Positions 34,665-45,216 of a DNA stretch of 64,000 nucleotides are shown here, in pieces (the first letter of the stretch is position 1; each line of letters begins with the position of its first letter). The stretch is from Canna indica (lineage: Eukaryota > Streptophyta > Magnoliopsida > Zingiberales > Cannaceae): the NCBI GenBank assembly GCA_034359265.1, contig CP136898.1, positions 50,705,501 to 50,769,500 on the forward strand. The letters are read 5' to 3'. The position numbers and the translations under genes are program-made. Below the pieces are notes generated by a model. That model did no database searches. It was given only the letters and a program-made list of their open reading frames with translations, and was not told where the DNA came from.

Positions 34665-35923
34665 CACTATAAGGAAAGAGTCTTTTAAGGACACATTTCT
34701 GAGGACACTTTTATTAGCGTTGCCGAATATTTTAAAACTCATATTATTTGGGGATGCTTTTAAAAGTGTCTTTTTTTCAACTATAATTAGGGACGATTTT
34801 TTCCATAGCGTCTTAATTTTACGCTTTATTTTGAGAGTCTCAAAGATTAAGGACGCAATTTTTGGTAGTGTCTCAATTTTCCCAATTAGGGGCATTTTAT
34901 TTTGAGTGTTAAAAAGTTAGGGACATATTTTTCCATGACATCTTATTTTTTTCTAATTATGGACGCTTTATTATGAGTGTCTCAAAAAATTAAGGACACA
35001 TTTATTATTATATAAATTAATTAAGTTTTTTTAGAAAATATTTAATAAATATATATGTATTATGTTATTAATATTATTGTACTAATTAAAAAAATCAGAA
35101 CACATGTATAACTCCTAAGACAAGTGCATGTGATGCAACTATATATCCCATATTGGAAACTTTTCAAAAAGGACTTACCATTTGGATATATGGGATGCAA
35201 CAATAGTCCCACATTAGAAACTTCTCAAAAATGACTTAATCATTTGATTATAAATATGGATGCATGCATATGTATAACTCTAATTGTTCGTTTGCTTTAC
35301 TGGATAGGATTGGATAGGATATAGTATCAAATGAATGAGTATTGGATAAGATTTTTCTTAATTCGGTATATATCGGATATAATATCAAATTTATATTTTT
35401 CTAATTCTATTTTCTTCTAATCCATGCACTAAACAAACGAGGATATAAATCTATCCATAATCCTATCCATCTCTATCCTATGAAGCAAACATGCCCTAAG
35501 CACATAGAATTTGCAAACCTAGTTGGTTCTAGACTTTTAGTAAGTTGAACAATTAATACTTTTGGCTTTTCTGTGACTTCAAAGTGAGTTGAGCCAAGGT
35601 CCAATTCGGCTTAGGCTCTATGTAAAATATAATTGAGCTGAGCCAAGGCCTAGCTCGGTCTCGGCTCGGCTCAATTTTATGCTCAGGTGCAACTAAAAAG
35701 TGTTTTTTCCAAAAATCATTGACGCCAATAATAAAAGTGTTGCGAGTTACATTGGAGGAGCAACTAAAAAATGTCTCTGCCAAAAATCACTGATGTCAGG
35801 CCTTTGCGTCTCAAATATTTTTTTGGACATAATGATCTGAGATGCTTGTAAATGGCGTCAGCGAGTTAATTAGCGACACAAAAAAAAGGCATTCCCATTT
35901 GTTTAATTTGTTGTAGTATAGTG
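34665..35923. mobile_element. Possible small CACTA-like element
   Basis: It starts CACTATAAGGAAA and ends TTTGTTGTAGTATAGTG, so the outer 7 bp (CACTATA) are inverted repeats, and it separates two pieces of LINE. Internal words such as TTAGGGACG and AGTGTCTCA recur about every 60-90 bp between 34690 and 35000. The 3-bp flanks (TGG and ACG) do not match, so the target duplication is unproven. No coding capacity. It holds a smaller MITE. Confidence 0.4.
35284..35496. mobile_element. Tourist-like (PIF/Harbinger-type) MITE
   Basis: 213 bp flanked by TAA (35281-35283, 35497-35499). The ends are imperfect inverted repeats: left TTGTTCGTTTGCTTTACTGG, right (complement) GGGCATGTTTGCTTCATAGG, both followed by GATGGATAGGAT-like sequence. 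Related to the element at 12919-13102. Confidence 0.65.
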
Positions 35924-36180
35924 ACGAGGGTTGTAAACGCTGGTAATTGTTAAAGAGAGTTCTGACTGTAAGTGCTTAAACTTCACAGCAAGGATGAATC
36001 GACCATTGCGCTGAAGTATCTCAGACCATACATTTGTGTTCCACACCATAAGCTGCCCATCAAACAGCCCAACTGCATCAATAGAAGCTAAAGCCGAATG
36101 GCGAAAGCCTGGATTCTGTTTGGCCATAATTCACGAGACAAAAACGAGCTTGGTTTCTTGTAAACCCATAATTGAAGAAT
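35924..36180 (-). pseudogene. LINE endonuclease fragment
   Basis: Minus-strand frame starting near 36127 reads GFRHSALASIDAVGLFDGQL and MVWNTNVWSE, then LTITSVYNPRH, the early part of an AP-type LINE endonuclease (G-G-x-x-x-x-W and V-Y-x-P). The rest of the endonuclease and most of the RT are missing between this piece and 34664. Confidence 0.6.
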
Positions 36181-36525
36181 TTGAGTGCGAACAACTTCGT
36201 TAAAGATTAATAATCTATTTACCATCTAATGCAATACAAATAAGAGGATAAAAGTAACCAAGTCACCATCTCATGCAATTAATTATGTTACATGACTAAC
36301 TATATGACATGTCCAGACTAGAATGCAATAAGAATAAAATGAAATTTAGAAGAAAAACAAGCAAAGTAAAAGGGTAATTCCACCATTTCACCTAACAAAT
36401 AGCATATCAGCTTATTAAGATCCATTAGCAAGCTCAAACTACCCACTTATTTCTAAACTCTAATTTAATTAAATTAAATCTTACTTGACCATCAAACAAC
36501 TAAATTAATAACCTTAACTATCATA
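36181..36525. other. AT-rich sequence, nothing recognised
   Basis: No open frame, repeat or motif stands out. Confidence 0.5.
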
Positions 36526-36720
36526 TGTTTTTGCCTGAAGTCGGGGCGATACAATCGTGCGTGTCTCCTGGTCAGATGTGACTTCGCCGGGGGACCTACA
36601 AAGACACTTTGACGCACAAGTAAGAAAGATTTTCATGTGGTGGGTATGGTATCGGAATCGAGAGTATACATGATGTGTGTTATGTCTGTATATAGTGTAG
36701 GATAAGGACGTTTACGCGAG
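36526..36720 (-). mobile_element. Gypsy 3' LTR fragment
   Basis: TGTTTTTGCCTGAAGTC at 36526 resembles TGTTCTTGCTTGAAGTC at 39119, and the likeness (CGTCTCCTGGTC, GACCTACAAAGACACT, AGTAAGAAAGA) continues to about 36720, where it breaks off into unrelated sequence. It is read as a truncated 3' LTR of a minus-strand Gypsy element. Confidence 0.65.
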
Positions 36721-37658
36721 GCTTACACTGCTCTTCCTTCGAGTTCTAGAGAGTGTGCCCAAGCACTTGCCCTACTCCCGGAGTTACGTAATTGTTCACC
36801 TTCCTTTTCTACATTGGTCTCCCCACTCTGTCATCGACGGATCCTAGTCTCCTTGGACTGGGTCCAGTGGCACCATGGGAGAATTGAGTGCAACCGATCG
36901 AGCTCTCCCACTTTTAGTGACATCAGAGCTGATAGGACCGCTGCAGCGGTGGAGTGTTTTCCTCCAATAGTTGTTCTTTGTTGTGTATTTCAGTAACTTA
37001 TTTCTCTATTGTACACTTCCCTTATGTGGGTCTATGAATGTATGTTTACCCTTCGCGGGTTTTGTGAATATATATGCATATTCCTTTCTGTGATGATTCT
37101 TTCTTGTGGCTTTTGCATCTCTCACAGTGACATTTGGCCTTCCTTTGGCCTAAATGTTGGGTCATGCCGATGTTGTGTGGTCGACTGACTTTGACGAGGT
37201 CGACCATGGCGTGTGGAGCCATTTTTGTTTTGGCCCGGTGTCGTCGGGTCGATTATTTGCCAATATTGGCTGGTCGATAGGCGTCGATGTTGCGGATAAG
37301 CTTTTGGCTTGACATTAGATTATTGTTAGAAGTAGGGTTAAGACCGAGGTTACCTTTTTGGTAGTTGTTGGTCTTCCTCTAAGTCGTTCAAGTTTGGAAG
37401 TGGAGGCGTTGGGGCCAAGAGTAGTGGCGTTGGGGCCAAGGACCAAACTCGATGTTGAACTGAGCTCGCGAGGAGCGTGCTTCAGAGACAAGTTTGGATG
37501 TGAGGCCTCCATGGACAGGTTGCATCGTCGACTGCCATCATGGCTCGTAGCGACCTCTTTCTAGCCGAGTTTGTCTCACCTCCTTCGGTGAATCCTCCAG
37601 CTTTGTGGTGGATGATCCTGCAAATTCCGGTGCTAGGTTGACCAGTTATGCGGTCATC
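36721..37658. other. Unassigned insert between Gypsy LTR fragment and gag
   Basis: No recognisable coding region. The part from about 37180 is GC-richer with GGTCGA words. The open frames at 37315-37564 are short and unlike known proteins. A direct repeat GGCGTTGGGGCCAAG occurs twice near 37404-37440. Confidence 0.35.
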
Positions 37659-39009
37659 CTAGTCGCCTCTTACACCCCTCGGTGGCGGCATCCTGCTCAG
37701 ACTTCGGCGTCGGAAGTCGTAGTCCTGCCGGTCCCGGCTATGGCTTCTCTTGTGGCTGATGGAATGGTCGAGGTGGCTTTTCCTAATTAGGTGCTCAATA
37801 TGATCTTTGGGCATCACACACTCTTCAGTAGTGTACCCATACATGCGGTGGAATTCACACTTCATACTCTTGTTAGCATTAGGTGGGGGTTTGAACTTTC
37901 CCCCGTTGATGGGAGGCTTCAGCAGCGCCTGTAGGTTGTAGATCTCCCAAAGGATAGTTTCCCTCTTGGCGTTCAATGGGGTGTACTCGTCGAATATGGG
38001 GCTAGGTTGGGAGGGCGACCTTCCCCTCCTGCTGCTTTCCTATTCGCGGCGATCTCAGTCATCACCCTTCTTTGGTGGTCTGCCTATCGGCTTTTTGAAC
38101 TTTTTTTCTTCGGCACCTTCTTTAGTGGTCTGCCTGTTGGCTTTCTTGGCTTCTTGGAGTTTTTCTTCCATCTCCATGTAACATACAGTTCGTTCTCGGA
38201 ACTCGACCATGGTTCTTGGTTTGGACAAAGTGAGCTGGTCGGCAAACTATCTGGGCTTTAGACCGTGCTTGACAGAATATAACTCGACATGATGGTCGAG
38301 GTTAGGAATTTCAATGGCTACGAGATGGAATCTCTTTAAGTACTCCCTCAGTGGCCCGTGTTGTCCCTACTTGAAGTAGTGAAGTGAGTCATCGGTCTTG
38401 GAGTAGATCCGAGACGAGGGGAACTGATTGGAGAAGGCTCGGGAGAGCTCCTGGAAAGTGTGTACCGGCCCTAACGAGATGGTGGAGAACTATAGTAGTG
38501 TAGCCTTCTCCAAGAAGGTGGGGAAAGATCGACAAAGAATGGAGTCGATTGCGCTGTTGAGGAGCATCACAATATGTTCGGCAAAGGGTGGTCGGATCAC
38601 ACGTGTTGTCGTAAGGCTGAAGGGTGGTCAACAATTTGAAGTTGTTGGGGAGACGGACTGCCATAATATGTTCGGCAAAGGGTCCTAAGTCGATGGTGGG
38701 GGAGGAACGACCTCTGTGATTCTAGTTCCTTCTTGTTCTCCTTGATGGTGTGTGCGGGGGATCTCGTCTCGAAAAGCAGAAAGTCTACCTCTCAGTTCTT
38801 TCGAGGTGGTTGTCTTCATCATGTTCCGAGCGGCGATGATCAAGTTCGGCAAGGTTTTGCTCCTTAGGTTGTTTTAATGCCTCGACATAGGATGTTAACC
38901 TTTGGTTTTGTGCATGGAGATCATTGATCAGGAGGCATAGCTCTTCTGGTGTTGGGTTGGCGGGTACCAGAGCATCACTCTTTGCCATGTTAGCGTCACC
39001 AGGTAGCAA
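37659..39009 (-). pseudogene. Gypsy gag (minus-strand element), decayed
   Basis: Minus-strand frames in order: 39009-38785 (N-terminus, ALVPANPTPEELCLLINDL with a helical stretch), 38664-38389 (retrotransposon gag core, LPNNFKLLTTLQPYDNTCDP), and 37976-37659 (MNAKRETILWEIYNLQALLK, then CEFHRMYGYTTEECVMPKDH, the histidine/cysteine knuckle-like C-terminus seen in Tat-type Gypsy gag). Frameshifts separate the pieces. The same gene, in the opposite orientation, is at 53726-54034 plus 61956-62950. No pol region is present. Confidence 0.75.
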
Positions 39010-39118
39010 GGGAATGCTACTGCTAGGTTGTTGCCTATGTGCAGCGGCGTTCGCTTAACTCCGGGTACCTACCGTGATGGGGCAGGTAAGATTTACCCGC
39101 CCAATGGTAGACGCCAAA

Positions 39119-39575
39119 TGTTCTTGCTTGAAGTCACAGAGATGCAGTCCTACACGTCTCCTGGTCTGATACGATTCCGCCGTGGGGACCTGCAAAGACA
39201 CTCCAACGATCAAGTAAGAAAGAATCCAAGGTGGTTGGTATGAAATTGGAATCGATGGTATACTAGATGTGTGTCTTGTCTGCATATGGTGCAGGATAAG
39301 GGCCATTTCAGGTGATGATGTCTCCCTAAATCTCGCTGGGATATGCCCAGAATGAATCGAGGTCTATCCCGGAGATGTCGGGCTCCCTGGTAATTAATGA
39401 AAGATGCAGATGTCCTTGTATGGCGGGGTGGAGCCTTCGGGCAAAGCATTGTTTGGCTTGACTTGAGTCTGACTCATGAGTGTGGATGCTTTTGGGCCTG
39501 ATCCGGTAGGAGCCAAAGTGCTAGTCCAATCGACCATATAATACAGAAAAATGTGAAATTTCTTTCAAGTGACAA
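39119..39575 (-). mobile_element. Gypsy 5' LTR (minus-strand element)
   Basis: Left edge TG at 39119. The adjoining ACGCCAAA (39111-39118, complement TTTGGCGT) is the primer-binding site. The minus-strand sequence, with ATTGGACTAGCACTTTGG, CACACTCATGAG and GGCTCCACCCCGCCATACAA, parallels the LTR at about 53220-53680. The right edge is uncertain (39560-39580). Confidence 0.7.
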
Positions 39576-40370
39576 CAGATCAGAAAATTAACACTACCAT
39601 TATATCTCGAACATGAAAACCTATAACATTGTTATTCATTTCAACTCCAATCGATGATTCTAAATAATCCACATAATTTATTTTATATTATCAATATAAT
39701 AATATTAACCTTAAGTTTTGATAATATTAATTTATCATAAAGTTATCTAACTTAATATATAATTTGCTTACACGTAGATTCCCAAATTAAATGACACTGC
39801 AATTGTTATAAAATAGATCATTTTAAACTTATCAATCTACCTAATTATTATATATTTATAAAAAATCTAAAAATAACGCATTTCTTCTAATCTCCCTCAC
39901 CATGTAATAGGGATGATAATGGTTCGATTAACCGCATTTTTGATGATTAATCGAAACTGAAATCGATTTAAGAATACATTAACCAAAATTGAAACCGTTT
40001 GGTTTCAAAAACTAGTATCTAAACCGAATTTACCGAACCGATTTCGGTGGATGACCGATAATAAACCGATTTTACAAATGTATAATTACTTAACATATAC
40101 AATTATTAATATATATAATAATTAACTATTATCGATTCCGATTACCGGTTAACTGTGGATAATCAGTAACCGAAATCGAAACATATAATCAGTTTCGGTT
40201 ACCGATTATTCGCAACCCGACAAACCAAAATCGAATCGATTATAATCGGTTTTTGAATTTTACTAATCGAAATCGAACCTCAAATTTACTATTCGAAACT
40301 AATTTTTATGATTCGATTAGCCGATTAATCAAATTTCAATTACCATATACTGCTGTAGTCCATCGCCCGC
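39576..40370. repeat. AT-rich region with inverted GATTAATCGG-type words
   Basis: From about 39910 to 40350 the words GGTTCGATTAACCG, AACCGATTT, CGGTTACCGATTA and GATTAGCCGATTAATC recur in both orientations. The region may be a degenerate hairpin-forming MITE, but no clean ends or target duplication were found. 39576-39900 shows nothing. Confidence 0.35.
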
Positions 40371-41259
40371 CTCAAACCCCTGCCAACCGGCCCTGTAGCC
40401 ACCTACTATCAACCCAAGCGACACTGTAGGCCTCTCCCTCCCCCCCTCTCTCTCTCGGCCTCAGTAGGGCCTTGGCTCAGCGCGCCACGAGGTTGGGAAG
40501 CACGCAAGGTCGCATGCAGCCACCTCGGCCGCATGAGGCCAGCGCGGTTGCGTCGCTGCTCGCGCGGTCAATACGGGAGCATGGCATCGCCGCAACGCAC
40601 CCTGTGCGGCCTTTTGTGTGGCTGCGAGGCTACGGTCAGCTTTCCCTTGTCCCAATCAGCGAGGCACCACCAATCGCTGCTTGATCCACGGTTTCGACTC
40701 ATCAAAGCAACAACTCTCACGCTCGTTGCAGCGAGGGCACACACAACGAGGTGTATTTGCTGTCCTTATTCAGCTGTCAAGCAGGACCATTTGTAAAATG
40801 GTCCATCCAATTTATCAATTTACGGTCAAGTACAGTTTCACTCAAAACAGCTCCTTTTTTTTTTAATAATTAAATTCATGGGCGTAACTTTGCACAAGTT
40901 AGACATGCTATTATTTGAGTTTGTGATAATGTCACATGATCGAAACGCTTTGCTCCCTCAGAATTTGGTGTTGACAATATACGCTGTAAATATTTAAACA
41001 AATGATAGCACAGAAAGATGCAAGAAAAATGTAAAAATAATTCTTTTTATCTTTTTGATCATCCATCGTCCCATTAGAGCACCAATCCTCATATGTATTA
41101 ATCTGGAACATCAACAAAAATTTCAATAAGCACAAATGTCAGAATATTACAATATATATATCTAGCATTTTCAGTGAAAATTAAACAACACAAGACTAAT
41201 TCAACCTCTTTCCAAAGCGTTGAGGGAGACAAACGCAGAATTACTAGAATAGTATCTCA
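40371..41259. other. Unassigned; GC-rich patch and CT-rich tract
   Basis: A CT-rich low-complexity tract lies at 40432-40456. The GC-rich patch at 40460-40700 gives open frames in several frames on both strands, which is expected from composition, and none resembles a known protein. 40930-41135 has a minus-strand frame ending in hydrophobic residues, also unrecognised. Confidence 0.4.
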
Positions 41260-41567
41260 TGTTAAAATCTGATAATACGATCAAAATAGTCTTTAGATAA
41301 TTAATTTGGACAATTCTCTTTTCATGAGTTAATTTTTGGGGTGAGTTAGGTCTACTAATTTCTTAACATAGTATCAGAGCCTATCCTGTGGTTGATATTG
41401 TGTCGTCCTGCAAAACTTCACGCTCCATATATTTAATCCTGGATGTGAAGGGGTGTGTTAAAGTCTCACAATGGTCAAAATATGATCAAGATAATCTTTA
41501 AATAATTTAGACAATTTTCTCCATGAGCTAATTTTTTGAGCGAGTTAAATCTACTAATTTCTTAACA
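41260..41567 (+). mobile_element. TRIM retroelement, intergenic copy
   Basis: Two LTRs, left starting TGTTAAAATCTGATAATACG and right starting TGTTAAAGTCTCACAATGG, both ending CTACTAATTTCTTAACA. Between them are the primer site TAGTATCAGAGC and the purine tract GGATGTGAAGGGG. The flanks (TCTCA/TCCAA) are a poor target duplication. Same family as the three copies in the LACS introns. Confidence 0.75.
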
Positions 41568-41802
41568 TCCAATGGACAAATCTCAACAGAAATTAGTCAT
41601 CAGCCATGTTTCTAAACCTCAATCAGTACGTAGCTGTAAACACCTGCTATTGTTAACTGTACATAAAATATGGAGTATGAAGGGATGATTAAGCTGTAGT
41701 TTAGTTTTCTGTATTGTGTTTTTTTTTCATTTAATAAACACTCTAAAAAAAATCATTACTAATAGTCACACAAATTAAGTATATATCTGTATTATTACAT
41801 AA

Positions 41803-41821
41803 ATATATATATATATATATA
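41803..41821. repeat. (AT)n microsatellite
   Basis: About nine AT dinucleotides immediately inside the intron donor of the CC-domain exon. Confidence 0.85.
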
Positions 41822-41822
41822 C

Positions 41823-42281
41823 CTGCTTCATCAATTGATCCGTAGGGTAGGGTAGAACAGAATACTCAGGCGTCGGCTTATTCTTCTTGATCTTATCAAT
41901 CGATTGGGTTGTCTCCTCGATCTTTTTGGCAAGCTTGTAACGATCCCATAATTTGACACTCCATCTGCTAACGAAGCTATCATTTGCAGTCAACCCTCTC
42001 GCTTCGGACATAAATTTGTGTGCTTGGGCGATGACGTTGGGTACATCTTCTTCTAACCAACCGTTCACCTCTTGCTGATTACTTGGAATCATTCCTTCGT
42101 CTTTGGCTCTGTCTACCTTTGCTTGCATATCCGCTCGAAGTCTTTGCAGCTGATTACTTACCATCTCAAGGTCCCGTGATTTGCTTTCGATCTCCAAGAC
42201 GTATTGCACCTCATGACTCACAATATCGATGACGGGCTGGAAACACTCAGTTGGGAACAGCTTCATGATCAACCCAGCCAT
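41823..42281 (-). pseudogene. Orphan first exon of a CNL resistance gene (coiled-coil domain)
   Basis: An uninterrupted 153-codon exon from ATG (42279-42281, complement) to an AAGCAG|GTATAT splice donor at 41823/41822, ending in phase 0. The sequence, KSRDLEMVSNQLQRLRADMQ ... VDRAKDEGMI ... QQEVNGWLEEDVPNVI, follows the pattern of RPS2/RPS5-like CC domains (L-x-x-x-L-x-x-L-x-x-x-V-x-x-V-x-x-A-x-x-x-G, then V-x-x-W-L). In full proteins this domain drives immune signalling at the plasma membrane. No NB-ARC or LRR sequence follows within the window; a TRIM lies about 255 bp downstream. It is either a remnant or the first exon of a gene with a very long intron, the remnant being more likely. Confidence 0.65.
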
Positions 42282-42953
42282 ATATAGCCTGATCGAGAGA
42301 GGTAAAAAGCGGAGTGAAAGTGTAAAGCATATTCAACACCAATCCTACATATCATATATAGGCGACTGCAATGATGATAATTGGATACACTTGATTGGTG
42401 CTTGCTATAGATTGTATATATTAATTCCTGAGTTGTTCGAGCACAAAGTCTCCGGTCTTTCTTTATTATTGTTTTATGTCCCACTTCACTGTCTTAGCTT
42501 TTCTATGTCACCTAATGCGACTCCAATTGCTAATAATCAATTTACTAAAGACGCGTTTCCTTGAAGTTGTTGAAAGAGCCAAAAGATTTAAGTTATTTGG
42601 AAAATGCATGCCAGCAAATTAAGTGACTTTTCTATTTCTCAACTCTCCTTATGAATTCAAATTTACTATTTTTTTTAATTAAAAAAATGACTTTGTAATA
42701 GTTTGACTGGTTCAATATCTAAATGAAAATTACTAAATAGAAAATATATAAAAATAAAAATAATGATAGTCATTTCATATGATCAAAACATCTTAATGGA
42801 GTATGTAAATCGGTGTTCATGTGATTCAACTAAATTGTGATCAGATACTGATCAATCCAACTAAATTGTAAATAATTTATAGCAGAAGTGGCAATAGGTT
42901 GGGTCGTCGGCCCATGGGCGATTGGGTGGCACAAACATGATCGTGTTGGCCCA
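42282..42953. other. Intergenic, nothing recognised
   Basis: Upstream region of the CC exon, with AT-rich stretches and no gene. A promoter cannot be defined by eye. Confidence 0.45.
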
Positions 42954-44169
42954 AGGATTGCCCCTAGGTCTCATTCTCTATTTTGATGATAATAAACATG
43001 AAATCAGTTCATTTGTGGAGTTTTGAGTTCAGGTTGATGGAACGATACGCGTGCGAACTTTGTTCGAAAAAATGTCAATGAACGTCAAAAATGACTCCAA
43101 CGACAATCGTGTAGATTTTTAGGAATAAAAATAGAAATTAATGTAATATGCCTCTAGGATATCAACCTAAACCTGTTTGTAATAAAAACTTATGTCAAAA
43201 CCTGAAGACGAAATCCGAAAACGAACATCGCGAGAAGAAATCAGCAAAAATCAGCAAACTGCAGGCATTCTAGGTTTCGGCCGATGAGCGGTCGATGGCC
43301 GGTCGATTAGCTCATCAGCCGACCATCGATCGACAGAGCTCGAAATTGATCAGAGAGCTCGGGTCGGTGATTGGTCGCTCGGTCAGTCGATCGGCCATTA
43401 GTCGACCATCGATCGAGCGGGGCCAACGAGCAGAAGAATGTCCGTTGGGTGACTTGGCTTGGTGAGGGGTTATAAATACCCCTCATAAACCTTCACCTAC
43501 CTCTCTTCACTATTGTATTGAGCCTTCAAGAGAGTTCTTAAAGCCTTCTAAGAGTGATTTCCACACCCGTGCTTCATCAATTCTTCATCCGTTCAAAGTG
43601 TTCTTCACGACTCAACTCTGGCTTCAAATTTCACCATTCGAGTTGAGGAGTTGGAGGCTCGGAAGGCTAAGAAGTGAGCACACAAGTTTGGTTTACTTCC
43701 TTGTTCACTTGTTCCCTTGTTCCCTAGCTTGTTCTTGTTTTCTATAGTTGTTTAAGTGTTTTTCACCATTGTAGCTTGTAAGGTATGCTAGGTAAAACAT
43801 CTTAGGTTCTTTATAGAGTTGTATTTTGCCTAAGAGAATAGGTGTTAAGGCTTTCTCAAATGGTTGAGAAGTGAGTCATCATTGTATTTTAAGGGAAACA
43901 CTTGGTCTATAAAGAAGTTGGGTTAGAAATCCTTGGTGTGAAGACAAGGTAGTGGAGTAGGCGGTTTGGCCATACCACTATAAACGATTGTATTTGCATT
44001 GCTTCATTACTTGCTTTTAATTGCTATATTTACTTGTCTAAGCATCCAATGTAAAAGAATATCGATTTGGTTGTAAACGGGTTTGAATCGAAAAGATTAT
44101 AGTTGAATCTAGCTAGTTTTAGCTACACACAATTCAACCCCCTCTTCTAGTGTGAATATTTGAACAACA
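42954..44169 (+). mobile_element. SIRE-like Copia 5' LTR
   Basis: Starts TGTTGGCCCAAGGATTG and ends GAATATTTGAACAACA just before a primer-like site. Its start resembles the start of the minus-strand element at 54035-61950 (TGTTGGCCTAAGGTTTTC, TTTTGATAATAACAAACATG). It contains GTTATAAATACC at about 43470 (TATA box) and a run of GGTCGAT/ATCGACC palindromes at 43260-43430. This length (1216 bp) and 3' wording (CAATTCAACCCCCTCTTCTA) fit SIRE-type Copia LTRs. Confidence 0.85.
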
Positions 44170-44170
44170 T

Positions 44171-44183
44171 TTGATATCAAAGC
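44171..44183 (+). other. Primer-binding site of the SIRE-like element
   Basis: TTGATATCAAAGC, one base after the LTR, differs at a few positions from the tRNA-Met site TGGTATCAGAGC. Confidence 0.65.
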
Positions 44184-44221
44184 AAGGTCGTAGGATTAGA
44201 TTTAACTATCTACCCTACAAC

Positions 44222-44560
44222 CACTACAACACAATCGACCTAGAGAGGCACATAATTAGATATAAATTAGATTTTTATTTTTAAATCTTCACATTTAGAG
44301 ACTAATAGACACAAAATTTGTCTCTAATTAGTCTCTAAAAATAGCTTTAGAGTCAGATCAATTAAGTGAATCTGTTGCTAGTGTTTCTATAGCTTAGAGT
44401 CAAATCAATTAAGTGACTCTGTTGTTGTTATTTATATAGATCTTTAGAGACTAATTAGGAGTAAAATTTATGTCTATTAGTCTCTAAATGTGAAGATTTA
44501 GGAACAAAAATATATTTTATCTCTAATTTTGTGTCTCTATAGGTCAATTGTGTTGTAGTG
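44222..44560. mobile_element. CACTA-type MITE
   Basis: 339 bp with inverted ends CACTACAACACAATCGACCT and, reversed, CACTACAACACAATTGACCT. Flanks AAC and AAT may be a 3-bp target duplication with one change. Inner inverted sequence (TAGAGACTAATAGACA / GTCTATTAGTCTCTA) extends the hairpin. Non-coding. Confidence 0.8.
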
Positions 44561-44568
44561 AATTTAGA

Positions 44569-45068
44569 ATGTCTAGTGAAATCCAACTAGCTCAAGAGTA
44601 CTCTACTCATACTCCACCACTCTTTAATGGAAACAACTATGTCTATTGGAAGATAAGAATGAATAGCTTCCTCCAATCACTAGGCATGGATGTATGGAGA
44701 ATGATTCAAGTAGAGTATAAGTAACCAACTAAGAATATGGATGAATGGAATCCGAAAGAGGTTAGACTCTTTAATGCAAATACCAAGGTCATAAATGCAT
44801 TGTATTGTGGCCTATCCATGAATGAGTTTAATAGTATTTCAACTTGTAAGTCGGACTTTGAACTTTGGAATGTTTTAGAGCCTACACATGAAGGCACTTC
44901 ACAAGTTAAGGAGTCTAAGATAAATCTTCTCATGCATGACTATGAAATGTTTAAAATGCAATTGCATGAAACCATTGATGAAATGTATGCACATTTTCAA
45001 AATATCACTAATGATTTATGTAATCTTGGAAAAGACATAAAAGAAGAGGAGAAGGTAAGGAAGCTCCT
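44569..45068 (+). pseudogene. SIRE-like Copia gag, first part
   Basis: Starts ATGTCTAGTGAAATCC (44569) and reads PPLFNGNNYVYWKIRMNSFL, a stop at about 44721, then IKNAL-type capsid wording: FNANTKVINALYCGLSMNEF, AHFQNITNDLCNLGKDI. The pattern matches the N-terminal DUF4219/UBN2 portion of Copia gag. The frame runs to KVRKLL, where a LINE interrupts it at 45069. After removal of the LINE and one target copy, it continues in the same frame at 50125 (RSLLKAWEPKV). Confidence 0.8.
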
Positions 45069-45216
45069 ATATAAACATTCTACCTCTTGGTCTCCTAGGC
45101 GACTCTTGCCTGGTGACTGTTCGAGTGCAGCATCTTTCGTCACTCGGCGATCGGCAACCTCTGGTGAATCCAGCTTCTCCCTCGTGGAGTTCATCCCCAT
45201 CCATCCCCTCTACCAC

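Noticed and set aside
34492..34905. 137-residue plus-strand frame and its antisense partner
   Set aside because: It spans the boundary of a decayed LINE piece and a non-coding element; no motif.
40461..40866. Several overlapping frames of 64-87 residues on both strands
   Set aside because: Open because of high GC; no homology, no splice or start context, and mutually exclusive.
40932..41135. Second exon of the CNL gene downstream of the CC exon
   Set aside because: The frame has no P-loop, kinase-2 or other NB-ARC motif and ends in a hydrophobic run.
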